Under the pieces are notes generated by a model. The model had not been told where the DNA came from, did not search any database, and saw nothing but the letters and a program-made list of their open reading frames with translations. Source: Reinekea marinisedimentorum (GTDB lineage Bacteria; Pseudomonadota; Gammaproteobacteria; Pseudomonadales; Natronospirillaceae). From it: DNA of 60,143 nt. Where the stretch lies: positions 1-60,143 of the forward strand of contig NZ_SLZR01000018.1 of assembly GCF_004341165.1 (NCBI RefSeq). The letters are read 5' to 3'. Of the stretch, positions 47,956 to 57,019 are shown one piece after another; within the stretch, counting starts at the first letter, position 1, and each line of letters opens with the position of its first letter. The translations under genes were made by a program, and so were the position numbers.

Positions 47956-49494
47956 ATGAAGGCCTTTCCCAGCGCCGCAATTTTCAGTGCATGCTTACTC
48001 AGCGTTGCGTTAACCGGCTGTAATTCCAGCGATGACGACGACAGCACGAGCGAATCAACAGAAACGACTACGACGTCATCGTCTTCAACGACGACTACGA
48101 CCACCACATCCACGGAATATGGTACCTACAGCATTGCCGACTCCGAACAGGAAAGCTGCTACGACAATACCCTTGAAATGACCTGCTCAACCGATACCAG
48201 CTACTTTTATGGACAGGATGCGCAGAACATCGGCAGCGTGAACGCGCAGTCTTACACCGATAACGGGGATGATACCGTCACCGATAACATCACCGGCATT
48301 ATGTGGACACAAAGCCCGGATTTAGACGGCATCGGTAACGACGATGGCTACATTACATCGGACGACAAGCTCTCGTCCGATAACGCCTATACCGCCTGTG
48401 AAGACCTGGAGCTGGCCGGCTATACCGACTGGCAGCTACCCAATATTAAACAGCTGTACTCGCTGATGAACTTCAAAGGCATGGACCCGGAAAACTCCGG
48501 TGATGTCACCACTTATCTGGTGCCGTTTATTGATGCAACCGTCTATGACCCTAGCACCGGTGCCATTAACACCCAGGGCGAGTACGCGGCCTTCCACTTT
48601 GCCTATGGCACCACGGACGATGAACGTATTATCGACTCGCAATACGCCACCACGTCTAAGTACTACAACGACGAAGGCACTGAGATGATGTTCGGTGTGA
48701 ACTTCGCCGATGGGCGCATTAAAGGCTATACCGAAGAGTTCCTGCCGGGTCAGGATAAAACCTACTTCGTCATGTGTATGCGCAACAACACCAGTTACGC
48801 GACCAACGATTTTGAACTGACCGATGATGAAACCACCGTCACCGACAATGCCACCGGCCTAATGTGGGCGCGCGATGACAGCGGTGAAGATTACAGCACC
48901 GGCTTTGATTACACCGCGCTGGACTGGACCGACAGCGACGACAACGGCCTGTTGGTGAGCGATGAAAGCGATGATGACGAAATGCGCGGTGCCATGAGCT
49001 GGCAGGCCGCACTGGATTACGCTCAGGAAATGAACGAAGCCGAATACTTAGGCTATAGCGACTGGCGTTTACCGACCATTAAAGAGCTGCACTCCATTAC
49101 CGAGTATTCAGAATCGTACGTTGGCGCAGCCATCGATACCGACTACTTCTATGCCACGCCAATCACCAACGAAAACGGTGACGAAGACTATGCCTTCTAC
49201 TGGAGCAGCACCACGCACGCCACCGATGGTGCTATTTATGGCTCAGACAATGTTTACGGCGGCCAGACGGATGACTACGGCGATGCCGGCTCTTACGTTG
49301 CCTTTGGCCGGGCGCTGGGTTACGACAGTGACGGTGCCAGCGACGAAAACGATTGGGTCGATGTTCACGGTGCAGGCGCTCAGCGCAGTGAAATGAAAGA
49401 ATGGGATGGCGAAGACTATTCGGGTGGTTCCGGCCCGCAGTACGATGCCGTGCGTTTCTATCACTATGTGCGTTTGGTGCGTGACGCTGAGTAA
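47956..49494 (+). CDS. Lipoprotein with two DUF1566 (Lcl-type) domains
   Basis: 512 residues. The lipobox LTGC makes Cys22 the lipidated residue. A Ser/Thr-rich linker (about 25-55, long TTTT and SSSS runs) follows, then two DUF1566-like units: NITGIMWTQSPD...DWQLPNIKQLYSL and NATGLMWARDDSG...DWRLPTIKELHSI. It is very acidic (many DD/DE runs), as in exported proteins of marine bacteria. Start ATG 47956 follows AGGAG. A surface-exposed adhesive or binding role is possible but not shown. Confidence 0.82.
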   Translation: MKAFPSAAIFSACLLSVALTGCNSSDDDDSTSESTETTTTSSSSTTTTTTTSTEYGTYSIADSEQESCYDNTLEMTCSTDTSYFYGQDAQNIGSVNAQSYTDNGDDTVTDNITGIMWTQSPDLDGIGNDDGYITSDDKLSSDNAYTACEDLELAGYTDWQLPNIKQLYSLMNFKGMDPENSGDVTTYLVPFIDATVYDPSTGAINTQGEYAAFHFAYGTTDDERIIDSQYATTSKYYNDEGTEMMFGVNFADGRIKGYTEEFLPGQDKTYFVMCMRNNTSYATNDFELTDDETTVTDNATGLMWARDDSGEDYSTGFDYTALDWTDSDDNGLLVSDESDDDEMRGAMSWQAALDYAQEMNEAEYLGYSDWRLPTIKELHSITEYSESYVGAAIDTDYFYATPITNENGDEDYAFYWSSTTHATDGAIYGSDNVYGGQTDDYGDAGSYVAFGRALGYDSDGASDENDWVDVHGAGAQRSEMKEWDGEDYSGGSGPQYDAVRFYHYVRLVRDAE

Positions 49495-49518
49495 TCAGTC
49501 TTTGTAAGCCAAAAGCTA

Positions 49519-49545
49519 AAAAGCCAGCATTTTTGTTGCTGGCTT
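49519..49545 (+). terminator. Terminator after the lipoprotein gene
   Basis: AAAGCCAGCA-TTTTTG-TTGCTGGCTTT hairpin, T-rich 3' arm. Confidence 0.85.
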
Positions 49546-49573
49546 TCCAGGTTGCCGGTAAACCCCGCCGCCG

Positions 49574-49668
49574 AAAAGGTATCACTTAAATGGACCGCTG
49601 CAAGTATCGTCCTGATACGCTCGACGAAAACATCCATGTTTTCGACGTCCATTTAAGTGATACCTTTT
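49574..49668. repeat. 95-bp palindromic element with cloverleaf-like fold
   Basis: A perfect 22-bp inverted repeat (49574-49595 with 49647-49668, beginning AAAAGGTATCAC) encloses two smaller hairpins: GTATC/GATAC (49604-49618) and CGAAAACAT/ATGTTTTCG (49625-49644). The predicted fold is a long stem with a three-way junction. It lies between two convergent transcription units, flanked by two similar terminators. It is too elaborate for a terminator and may be a small mobile (MITE/REP-like) element. Confidence 0.85.
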
Positions 49669-49707
49669 CACCGTCTCGAAGGCTGTAGCAGCTTTGTCAT
49701 CAGCCTG

Positions 49708-49734
49708 AAAAGCCAGCACTTTCGTGCTGGCTTT
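49708..49734. terminator. Bidirectional terminator for the GST gene
   Basis: AAAGCCAGCAC-TTTC-GTGCTGGCTTT, an 11-bp stem; on the minus strand it ends the GST gene. Its sequence resembles the terminator at 49519-49545. Confidence 0.9.
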
Positions 49735-49743
49735 CTTATGTAC

Positions 49744-50367
49744 TTACGCCGCCTCGATCTGTGCCCGGCGTTGATAGCTCGGCATGGCCTCAATGCGTTC
49801 TTTGTGGGCCAGGATGGCCGGGTAATCATCCAGCGGGAAGCCGCCCCGTTGCGCGCGCGAATAGCACCAGTGCAGGTAGGTATCGACAATGGCCCATTGC
49901 TCGCCATACCACCAGTCAGATTCTTGCAGGCGCTTTTCAATGGCTTGCAGATGAACCGTTAGTGCGATCTTACCGCGGGCAACCACATCGTCTTTATCTT
50001 CCGCGACCGTATAGTAGGCCGGCACGCACACATGGCGCACCGACGGGTGCACAGTGCTGGAACACCACATTAAATCGGAATAATACAGCGAGCGCTGAAA
50101 GGCATCGTCGGTTTCGGGTATCAGCTTCGAGCCTTCAACCAGCGAGTTCAGATAAATAAGAATGGCCGGATTTTCGGTCAGCAGTTTGCCATCGGCAACC
50201 AGCGCCGGCACCTTGCCGTGCGGGTTAATGCTCAGATAGCGTTCTGTTTTGTGCTCACCAGAAGAAAGATCCACCCGGATAAATTCACAGTCCAGCCCCA
50301 GTTCTTTAATGGCGTTAATGGTGATGCCAGAGCAGGCACCAGGCGAGTAGTACAGCGTTAATGACAT
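49744..50367 (-). CDS. Glutathione S-transferase
   Basis: 207 residues. N-terminal thioredoxin-like domain (MSLTLYYSPGACSGITINAIKE... with NPHGKVPALV and the glutathione-binding ENPAILIYL), then an all-helical C-terminal domain (about 90-205). Start ATG 50367 follows AGGGAA. The SPGACS phrase is typical of bacterial beta-type GSTs. The substrate is unknown. Confidence 0.88.
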   Translation of the reverse strand: MSLTLYYSPGACSGITINAIKELGLDCEFIRVDLSSGEHKTERYLSINPHGKVPALVADGKLLTENPAILIYLNSLVEGSKLIPETDDAFQRSLYYSDLMWCSSTVHPSVRHVCVPAYYTVAEDKDDVVARGKIALTVHLQAIEKRLQESDWWYGEQWAIVDTYLHWCYSRAQRGGFPLDDYPAILAHKERIEAMPSYQRRAQIEAA

Positions 50368-50472
50368 TGCATTCCCTATGAATGGTTTGCTCGGCCCACA
50401 GTAAAACATGCAGGCGCGGGTGCTCCAATATGCATTCCGTGTAAAGGTGGCAATGCCGGAAAAAAGTGCGGC

Positions 50473-50853
50473 TCAGTTTTGCGAATGCAGGCCAATCATA
50501 TTGCCTTCGGTATCGATAACCAGAGCAATAAAGCCGTACTCACCTATGGAAAATTTGGGCTTAAAGACCTTACCGCCAGCGCCTTCAATGCGGCTCTGCT
50601 CCTGAGCGCAATCCTCGCAGCCAAAGTACACCATGGTGCTGTTACCGCCGGCCGGTACGCCTTCCATCTGTACCAGTGCGCCAGAGGCACCATATTTAGT
50701 CATCTCGGAGGGGAAGCCCATCATGATCATGCTCTGATCGCTTGGGTCGCCTAAAGGCTCCAGCCGGCTGTTAAACACCTGCTGATAAAAGTGGGCTGCT
50801 CGGTTGATGTCATCGACATAAATTTCAAACCAGGTTACCGGGTTAAATTCCAT
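50473..50853 (-). CDS. VOC-family (glyoxalase/bleomycin-resistance fold) protein
   Basis: 126 residues, with two beta-alpha-beta-beta-beta units: WFEIYVDDINRAAHFYQQVF at the start and YFGCEDCAQEQSRIEGAGGKV in the second half. The His/Glu ligand set cannot be assigned with certainty. GAGGAGC precedes the ATG. It may be a dioxygenase, lyase or binding protein. Confidence 0.83.
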   Translation of the reverse strand: MEFNPVTWFEIYVDDINRAAHFYQQVFNSRLEPLGDPSDQSMIMMGFPSEMTKYGASGALVQMEGVPAGGNSTMVYFGCEDCAQEQSRIEGAGGKVFKPKFSIGEYGFIALVIDTEGNMIGLHSQN

Positions 50854-50988
50854 CTTCTTGCTCCTCGTATTCTGCGTTGGCAGGCCGAAAGAAAATCATA
50901 ACGGTGGCCGATAGGGGTGCAGCCAAACTGCACCGCATCAATATAGCAGAGCGGGGTAAATGCGAAGGAAAGAATAGCGCCGGTGTCG

Positions 50989-51585
50989 TCAGCTTTTCAT
51001 CTTTGCAAACATCTCGAACGGCAGCTCAAACAGCTTTACCAGATCATCAGAAGACTCTTTGCGGTTGCGTTCCAGCCAGGTGTGCAGAGTGGTGCTAATA
51101 CTCAGCTGTATCGAGTTATGGAAGTAGACGTACTGAACTTCATTAAGACCAAAGCGCTCCAGCTTCTCTTGCATCTTGATTTGCGAAGCTGCGAAGAACA
51201 TTTCGCCAAATATTTGCCAGCGGTGGGCTTTATATAGCGCGTTGAGCAGATCGCCACGGGCTACCCAGAAGTCGAAGAAGATTTTTATCTCTGCACTGGT
51301 ATCAATGTCAGGAGCCATGTTGCAGGTAGCTTCATGAAGCTGTTCAAAGTGTTGGTTCGTGGCAAAGCGTAGAATGTCATCTACATAGTCGAAATTACGA
51401 TAAAAGGTAGCGCGGCCAATTCCGGCTTTCTCACATACCTCTTTAATGCCAATTTTATCGAATTCTTTTTCGTCCATTAGCTCTAAAACCGCGTTATAGA
51501 GCGCCTCCGCCGAATGTATGACACGTTTGTCTGTGCTGTTTCGATACATATGTCTAACTTTTGTCTCGTTGCTAAGTTTTACCAT
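50989..51585 (-). CDS. TetR-family transcriptional regulator
   Basis: About 198 residues. The N-terminal helix-turn-helix reads IGIKEVCEKAGIGRATFYRNFDYVDDILR (about 45-73), followed by a variable helical ligand-binding domain. The start is uncertain: ATG 51585 or ATG 51549; neither has a strong ribosome site. It is divergent from the RND efflux genes and very likely represses them and itself. Two ATACATATGT sites lie at 51544-51555 and 51627-51638. Confidence 0.85.
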   Translation of the reverse strand: MVKLSNETKVRHMYRNSTDKRVIHSAEALYNAVLELMDEKEFDKIGIKEVCEKAGIGRATFYRNFDYVDDILRFATNQHFEQLHEATCNMAPDIDTSAEIKIFFDFWVARGDLLNALYKAHRWQIFGEMFFAASQIKMQEKLERFGLNEVQYVYFHNSIQLSISTTLHTWLERNRKESSDDLVKLFELPFEMFAKMKS

Positions 51586-51638
51586 TGAAAGCAATTTTAG
51601 TAAGCCCTATATTCGCCGCAATTACAATACATATGTTT
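51544..51638. promoter_or_regulatory. Twin candidate operators for the TetR regulator
   Basis: ATACATATGTCT at 51544-51555 and ATACATATGTTT at 51627-51638, centred on the palindrome ACATATGT, 83 bp apart. They lie in and upstream of the TetR start and before the efflux operon. Confidence 0.5.
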
Positions 51639-51686
51639 CATAAGTCAATCACAAAGCGTTTTTTATAAAACGGGAGATTTTTCAAA

Positions 51687-52751
51687 ATGGGTTATCGAAT
51701 CGGCGGCAGCGTCGTCATTCTTATCGGTATTGCTTTGTTCCTGGTATTACAGGGCGCAACCAATGCATCTCAGATTCAAACGTCACTGAGCACGGTTAAG
51801 GTACTGCAGGTGACCAGTGCCGATCAGGTACAGCAGCGTAACTTTCCCGCGAAGGTCGTGGCTTCGTCTTCGGCTAACCTGGCGACCAAAGTGGGCGGCC
51901 AGGTAAAAATTATCTATGTAGAGCCGGGCGATCTGGTGAAGAAAGGCGATACCCTGCTGGAAATTGACCCCGTCGACTATCAACTGGGCTACGAGCAGGC
52001 GGAAGCTAACCTGACTCTGGCGCAGGCAACCTACAATCGCATCTACGCTTCTTTTCAGAAGGGCGTTTCCACGCAATCAGATCTGGATAACGTTAAAGCT
52101 CAGCTCGATCTGGCACAGATCGCCCTGAAGCAGGCCCGTAACAGCCTGACCGATACTAAGCTGATTGCGCCCTACGATGCCATTGTGGTGCGCGTAGACC
52201 CGGAAGAGCACGAATTCGTTTCGCCACAAACACCGCTGGTTTTTATTCAATCCCGCGAGGCCATCCTGGTTGAGTTTCAGGTGCCAAGCGACATCATCGC
52301 CACCGTGGGTGATGTAAATAACCTGCCGCCAGCGACTGTGCGTTTCGATGCCATGCCAAAGCAATCTTACCCGGCCACCATTAAAGAGTTCTCTATTGAA
52401 TCAGACGCCTCAACACGCGCCTACGATGTCACCCTGCAGATTCCGTTAAACGGCGCGAACAATATTCGCCTGTTGCCGGGTATGGAAGCCACCGTAGAAC
52501 TGAAAGTTGATCGCCCGGAATCGACCGGCAGCGTTGTGGTGCCAAGCCATGCCGTGTTCATGAATGGTGATCAGGCGAGCGTATGGGTAGTAAATGAAGA
52601 TCACGTTGTGCGCACCAATGTCGAGTTAGGCTCGTTGCGTAACAACGGCATTGAAGTGAATGCAGGCCTGAATGCCGGTGATGTCATTGTTGTGGCAGGG
52701 GTTTACCAGCTGACCGACAACCAGATGATTAATGTTTGGGCAGGCGAATAA
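51687..52751 (+). CDS. RND efflux periplasmic adaptor (membrane fusion protein)
   Basis: 354 residues. N-terminal membrane anchor (about 8-24). The barrel-sandwich hybrid halves (VGGQVKIIYVEPGDLVKKGDTLLEIDP and LIAPYDAIVVRVDPEEHEFVSPQTPLV) flank an alpha-hairpin (about 85-145), then a beta-barrel and a membrane-proximal domain. It joins an inner-membrane RND pump to an outer-membrane channel. It is 3 bp before the pump gene, one operon. No TolC-like gene is present nearby. Confidence 0.93.
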   Translation: MGYRIGGSVVILIGIALFLVLQGATNASQIQTSLSTVKVLQVTSADQVQQRNFPAKVVASSSANLATKVGGQVKIIYVEPGDLVKKGDTLLEIDPVDYQLGYEQAEANLTLAQATYNRIYASFQKGVSTQSDLDNVKAQLDLAQIALKQARNSLTDTKLIAPYDAIVVRVDPEEHEFVSPQTPLVFIQSREAILVEFQVPSDIIATVGDVNNLPPATVRFDAMPKQSYPATIKEFSIESDASTRAYDVTLQIPLNGANNIRLLPGMEATVELKVDRPESTGSVVVPSHAVFMNGDQASVWVVNEDHVVRTNVELGSLRNNGIEVNAGLNAGDVIVVAGVYQLTDNQMINVWAGE

Positions 52752-52754
52752 TTC

Positions 52755-55700
52755 ATGGTCGATGTAGCGAAGTATTTTATCGAAAAACGCGTTACCAGCT
52801 GGATGATTACTTTCATTCTGCTGGTGGGCGGCGCGGTTGCGTTTACCAACTTAGGCCGCTTGGAAGACCCGGAGTTTTCGATCAAGCAGGTGAACATTTT
52901 CACCAGCTACCCGGGCGCCACGCCAGAGCAGGTTGAAGACGAAGTGACCTACCTGTTGGAAGCAGAAATGCAAAACCTGCCGTATGTCGATCAGATTACC
53001 TCAACCAGTACCGCAGGTATGTCGGAGCTGAACGTAGAGCTGAAAGACACCATACCAGGCGACAGTCTGGGCCAAATTTGGGATGAAGTTCGTAAGAAGA
53101 TCAGTGACTTGGAGCCTTACTTCCCGCCGGGTGTGGGTTCACCGTTGGTTGTTGATGACTTCAGCGATGTATACGGCATTCTGCTGGCCTTCACCGCGAC
53201 CGAAGAAGGCGGCTACAGCTATGCCGAACTCGATAGCATTGTCACCGATCTTAGCAAAGAGCTGGCACTGGTAGAGGGCGTTTCCAAAGTGGCCGTGGGC
53301 GGTGATCAGACTGAAGAGATCCGCATTGAAGTGCCCACTAAAAACCTGGTCTCGATGGGTATTCCGATTGAAACCATCGCCGCTGTTTTAAGTTCACAAA
53401 ACACGGTCTCCAGTTCGGGTTCGATTACCGTTGGCCAGGAATACATCCGTTTATCGCCCACCGGTGAGTTCCAGTCGGTCGATGAACTGGGCCTGTTGAC
53501 CATTACCAGCGAAAACGGCAACACCGTAAAGCTGCGAGATATCGCCACCATTGAACGCACCTACAGCGAACCTGCCACGCACATCATTCAGTTCGATGGT
53601 AAACCGGCCATTACCCTGGGCGTTTCCTTCCTGCCCGGTGTAAACGTGGTGGAAGTGGGTGAGTTGGTGCGTGCCGAGCTGGAATCGCTGTCGTCCATGA
53701 TTCCTCTGGGTGTTGAGTACAACCCTATTTACTTCCAGAGCGATGAAGTGGCCAACGCCGTTTCCGGCTTCCTGATGAGCCTGGTACAGGCCGTGGGCAT
53801 TGTTATTGTGGTGCTGCTGGTCTTTATGGGCCTGCGTTCCGGTATTTTGATTGGCCTGATTCTGGTGATCACCATTTTCGGTACCTTCATCATTATGGAT
53901 ATGGCCGGAATATCGTTACAGCGCATCTCACTAGGCGGCTTAATTGTCTCGCTCGGTATGCTGGTGGATAACGCCATTGTGGTGGTTGAAGGCGTGCTCA
54001 TTGGCATGAAGAAGGGTAAGACCAAGCTTCAGGCCGCAAGTGATGTGGTTAAGCAAACCAAATGGCCCTTGCTGGGTGCCACTGTGGTCGCCATTACCGC
54101 ATTCGGCCCTATTGGTCTTTCGCCGGATTCCATCGGTGAGTTCGTCGGTTCGCTGTTCTGGGTGCTGTTAATCAGCCTTTTAATCAGTTGGTTCACCGCC
54201 GTTGCCTTAACGCCATTCTTCTGCGACCTGATGTTTAAAGAGGGTGCCGCTGTGGTCAGCGACGAAGAAGAAAACGACCCGTATAAAGGTTTCATCTTCA
54301 CCATTTATAAAAAGCTGTTGTCTGCCGCCATGGCACACCGCTGGGTTTCTATCGTTGTGCTGGTGGGCATGTTGTTCGGCGCGTTGTGGTCATTCCAGTT
54401 TGTGAAGCAGGCATTCTTCCCGGCTTCGGCAACGCCCATGTTTTATGTTGAGCTGCGCTACCCGGAAGGTACCAGCATGGAAACAACCACGGCAAAAGCA
54501 GCCGAACTGGGCAGCTTCTTAAGTGAAGACGAGCGCGTCGAGTTTGTGGCCTCAACCATTAACTACGGCTTCTCCCGCTTTATGCTGACCTACCAGTCGG
54601 TGGAATACGGCGAGAACAATGCGCAGCTGGTGGTGCGCACCCACAACCGTGATGAAATTCCTGCGCTGCTGAACGATATCGACAGCTATCTTTCTTACGA
54701 GCAGCCGGAAGTATTCTTCATGACCCGCAGAATACAACTTGGGCCTGCCAGTGGCTCTAAACTAGAGGTTCGCTTCCAGGGTAAAGATGCAACCGTACTG
54801 CGTGAGCTGGCTGAAGAAGTTAAAGATATTTATCGCAGCAACGAATACCTTTCCGGCGTTCGTGACGATTGGAAACAGCCGGTGAAAGTACTGCAACCTG
54901 TATTCGATGTAGAAAAGGGTGCAGAGCTGGGCATTACCAAGTCAGATTTCGAAACCGCACTGCTAACGTTTGCCGAAGGGCAAACGGTAGGTGTGTATCG
55001 CGACGGAACCGACCTGCTGCCGATTAAACTGACGCTGCCAGAAACGGAACGCGATGGTGTTGATCAGCTGCAGAATATTCAGCTGTACTCCAACGGCCGT
55101 TACATCAACATTACCGAAGTGACCGATGGCTTTAATGTGGTTTGGGAAAACCCAACCATTGAACACCGCGACCGCGAGCGAACCATTACCGCCATGGCAG
55201 ACCCGGCGCTGGATAGCCCGTACATTGCCGACGAGCTGTTCTTCCAGGTGAAAGATGCCATCGACGCCATTGAACTGCCAGAGGGCTATACCCTAACCCA
55301 CGGCGGTGAGTACGAAAGCTCTGCAGAAGCACGCGGCAACATGGCACGCCTGGCACCGATGGGTTACATGTTTATGCTCATCATCACCATACTGCTGTTT
55401 AACTCGTTTAAAGAAGCCGCCGTCGTGTGGTTGTGTGTACCGCTGATGCTGGTGGGTATTGTGACCGGCCTGCTGGTACTGAACATACCGTTCGGCTTCA
55501 TGGGCTTCATCGGCCTGCTCAGCTTAACCGGCATGGTGGTGAAAAACGGCATTGTCTTGATAGACCAGGTGAACGTTGAAATAAACGACGGCAAAGACCA
55601 TTACCGCGCCATGTACGATGCCGCCATCAGCCGTTTACGACCGGTGATGATGGCCGCCGTAACCACCATTCTGGGCTTACTGCCACTGCTGGCTGACCCG

Positions 55701-55817
55701 TTCTTCCAGGATATGGCCGTGGTGATCAGCTTTGGTTTGGGCTTTGCCACGCTGTTGACGTTGGTCGCCGTACCGGTGTTTTACGTGACCTTCTTTAAAG
55801 CGAAACGTACGGTATAA
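52755..55817 (+). CDS. RND efflux pump permease
   Basis: 1020 residues, AcrB-like: twelve membrane segments and two large periplasmic loops, beginning FIEKRVTSWMITFILLVGG. Segment 4 reads GMLVDNAIVVVEG, so of the two adjacent proton-relay aspartates of AcrB (407/408) the second is Asn. Segment 10 keeps the Lys (GMVVKNGIVLIDQ, AcrB Lys940). A proton-driven exporter; substrates are unknown. It is controlled most likely by the divergent TetR gene and closed by a strong terminator. Confidence 0.93.
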   Translation: MVDVAKYFIEKRVTSWMITFILLVGGAVAFTNLGRLEDPEFSIKQVNIFTSYPGATPEQVEDEVTYLLEAEMQNLPYVDQITSTSTAGMSELNVELKDTIPGDSLGQIWDEVRKKISDLEPYFPPGVGSPLVVDDFSDVYGILLAFTATEEGGYSYAELDSIVTDLSKELALVEGVSKVAVGGDQTEEIRIEVPTKNLVSMGIPIETIAAVLSSQNTVSSSGSITVGQEYIRLSPTGEFQSVDELGLLTITSENGNTVKLRDIATIERTYSEPATHIIQFDGKPAITLGVSFLPGVNVVEVGELVRAELESLSSMIPLGVEYNPIYFQSDEVANAVSGFLMSLVQAVGIVIVVLLVFMGLRSGILIGLILVITIFGTFIIMDMAGISLQRISLGGLIVSLGMLVDNAIVVVEGVLIGMKKGKTKLQAASDVVKQTKWPLLGATVVAITAFGPIGLSPDSIGEFVGSLFWVLLISLLISWFTAVALTPFFCDLMFKEGAAVVSDEEENDPYKGFIFTIYKKLLSAAMAHRWVSIVVLVGMLFGALWSFQFVKQAFFPASATPMFYVELRYPEGTSMETTTAKAAELGSFLSEDERVEFVASTINYGFSRFMLTYQSVEYGENNAQLVVRTHNRDEIPALLNDIDSYLSYEQPEVFFMTRRIQLGPASGSKLEVRFQGKDATVLRELAEEVKDIYRSNEYLSGVRDDWKQPVKVLQPVFDVEKGAELGITKSDFETALLTFAEGQTVGVYRDGTDLLPIKLTLPETERDGVDQLQNIQLYSNGRYINITEVTDGFNVVWENPTIEHRDRERTITAMADPALDSPYIADELFFQVKDAIDAIELPEGYTLTHGGEYESSAEARGNMARLAPMGYMFMLIITILLFNSFKEAAVVWLCVPLMLVGIVTGLLVLNIPFGFMGFIGLLSLTGMVVKNGIVLIDQVNVEINDGKDHYRAMYDAAISRLRPVMMAAVTTILGLLPLLADPFFQDMAVVISFGLGFATLLTLVAVPVFYVTFFKAKRTV

Positions 55818-55874
55818 CTTGAAAGTTTTAACAGTTCTAAGATGACTACGCGATAAATGACTGCGTAATTTTAT

Positions 55875-55899
55875 AAGCACCTTCGGGTGCTTTTTTTTG
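55875..55899 (+). terminator. Terminator of the RND operon
   Basis: AAGCACC-TTCG-GGTGCTT followed by T-run. Confidence 0.94.
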
Positions 55900-56350
55900 G
55901 CTGAAAGAAAGTGCTAATAACAATAAATCGTTAAGAAATTTGGCCTCAAAAAATCTGTCAGAGCTGCCGAGTTAGTACATTAGGCGGGTTCGCAGCTGTC
56001 GCTTTTTATCGGAAATTTCGTGGTTATACGACAGCTGTCGCAATTGCTGGAAATTACAAGAAATCCAAAGATTACAAGCATTAAATCATCGTTTTAAATG
56101 CGGGCTGTAATCTATTGATTTTATTGGTTTTTTATGGTTTTCGCGTATCTCCGAACATTGCGACACTTGTCGCTTTTTATGGAATATTGACATTGACAGA
56201 AAATGCCGAGGTGCTCAATATTGCTGGCCTGTAGCGGTGTTTTATTTGTCGCGTTAATTTGAAGACTACGACACGGAAGAAAGCGACGGATATCTAAGCG
56301 TTATGGCCCCTAAGTTCACCCAATAATATCAATCAATTCTAGGAGTAGTT
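55900..56350 (+). promoter_or_regulatory. AT-rich region with TGTCGC palindromes before the restriction gene
   Basis: 450 bp without a gene. Related elements recur: CGCAGCTGTCGC (55991-56002), the perfect palindrome CGACAGCTGTCG (56029-56040), GCGACACTTGTCGC (56160-56173) and TTGTCGCG (about 56247). Two of them continue as CGCTTTTTAT. They could be operators for control of the restriction-modification genes or mark the border of acquired DNA. Confidence 0.5.
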
Positions 56351-57019
56351 GTGGTAGGTAATTTTCAAGACGATGACCGTGAAGAAGCAATGCGTGTTCT
56401 GTTCGAGTTATATAAAGACGATAGCGAAGGACGAGATGGTGTTGACGCACATATGGAAATTGATGGGATGGTTGTACCTTTTGAACTTAAGACAACTTCA
56501 ACGGGGGCAGTGACCACAGTTAGGGATTTTGGTCCTGATCACATTCAAAAATGGAAAGACAAACATTGGCTCATTGGCTTTTTTATTAAAGGCCGAGAAT
56601 TTTACCATTATGGCTCTCCCGACATGATGCAAGACTGGATTAAAAGCAAAGAGCAATATATTAAACCTGATTTCATGTTGGCAGATTTAGCATCTAGTAA
56701 GCTTTCGATTGAGGATCTGTATCAGGTAGTGGAAGAAAAACCACTCTATACATATGAGGATGCAAAGGGACTACAAAAAAAGCAGTACAAGAAGAGCAAA
56801 TATATTGAGCTGCAGGATGTCCCTGGAGGCTATAGCCCAGAGAGGATGTTAGAAATTATTAAAGATAGAGCCAAATATCTTGTACAGAGAGGTAGTACTC
56901 TAAATAACCCACACATTCCTTTTACATACTTTAATGGGTGGGTTGAAATTACAGAAAATCATGCTGAAACATTACGGAGATTCGTCAGAGCATACTACGC
57001 TCAAATTCATCCTAACTGA
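56351..57019 (+). CDS. Type II restriction endonuclease (PD-(D/E)XK type)
   Basis: 222 residues. A nuclease core is suggested by GRDGVDAHMEIDG...VPFELKTTS (about residues 28-52: Asp, then E-x-K). The start is GTG 56351, 5 bp after AGGAG. It converges with, and overlaps by 8 bp, the cytosine methyltransferase gene, which is the main reason for the call. Codon use is AT-rich compared with the efflux genes, which points to horizontal transfer. The recognition site cannot be told. Confidence 0.75.
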   Translation: MVGNFQDDDREEAMRVLFELYKDDSEGRDGVDAHMEIDGMVVPFELKTTSTGAVTTVRDFGPDHIQKWKDKHWLIGFFIKGREFYHYGSPDMMQDWIKSKEQYIKPDFMLADLASSKLSIEDLYQVVEEKPLYTYEDAKGLQKKQYKKSKYIELQDVPGGYSPERMLEIIKDRAKYLVQRGSTLNNPHIPFTYFNGWVEITENHAETLRRFVRAYYAQIHPN

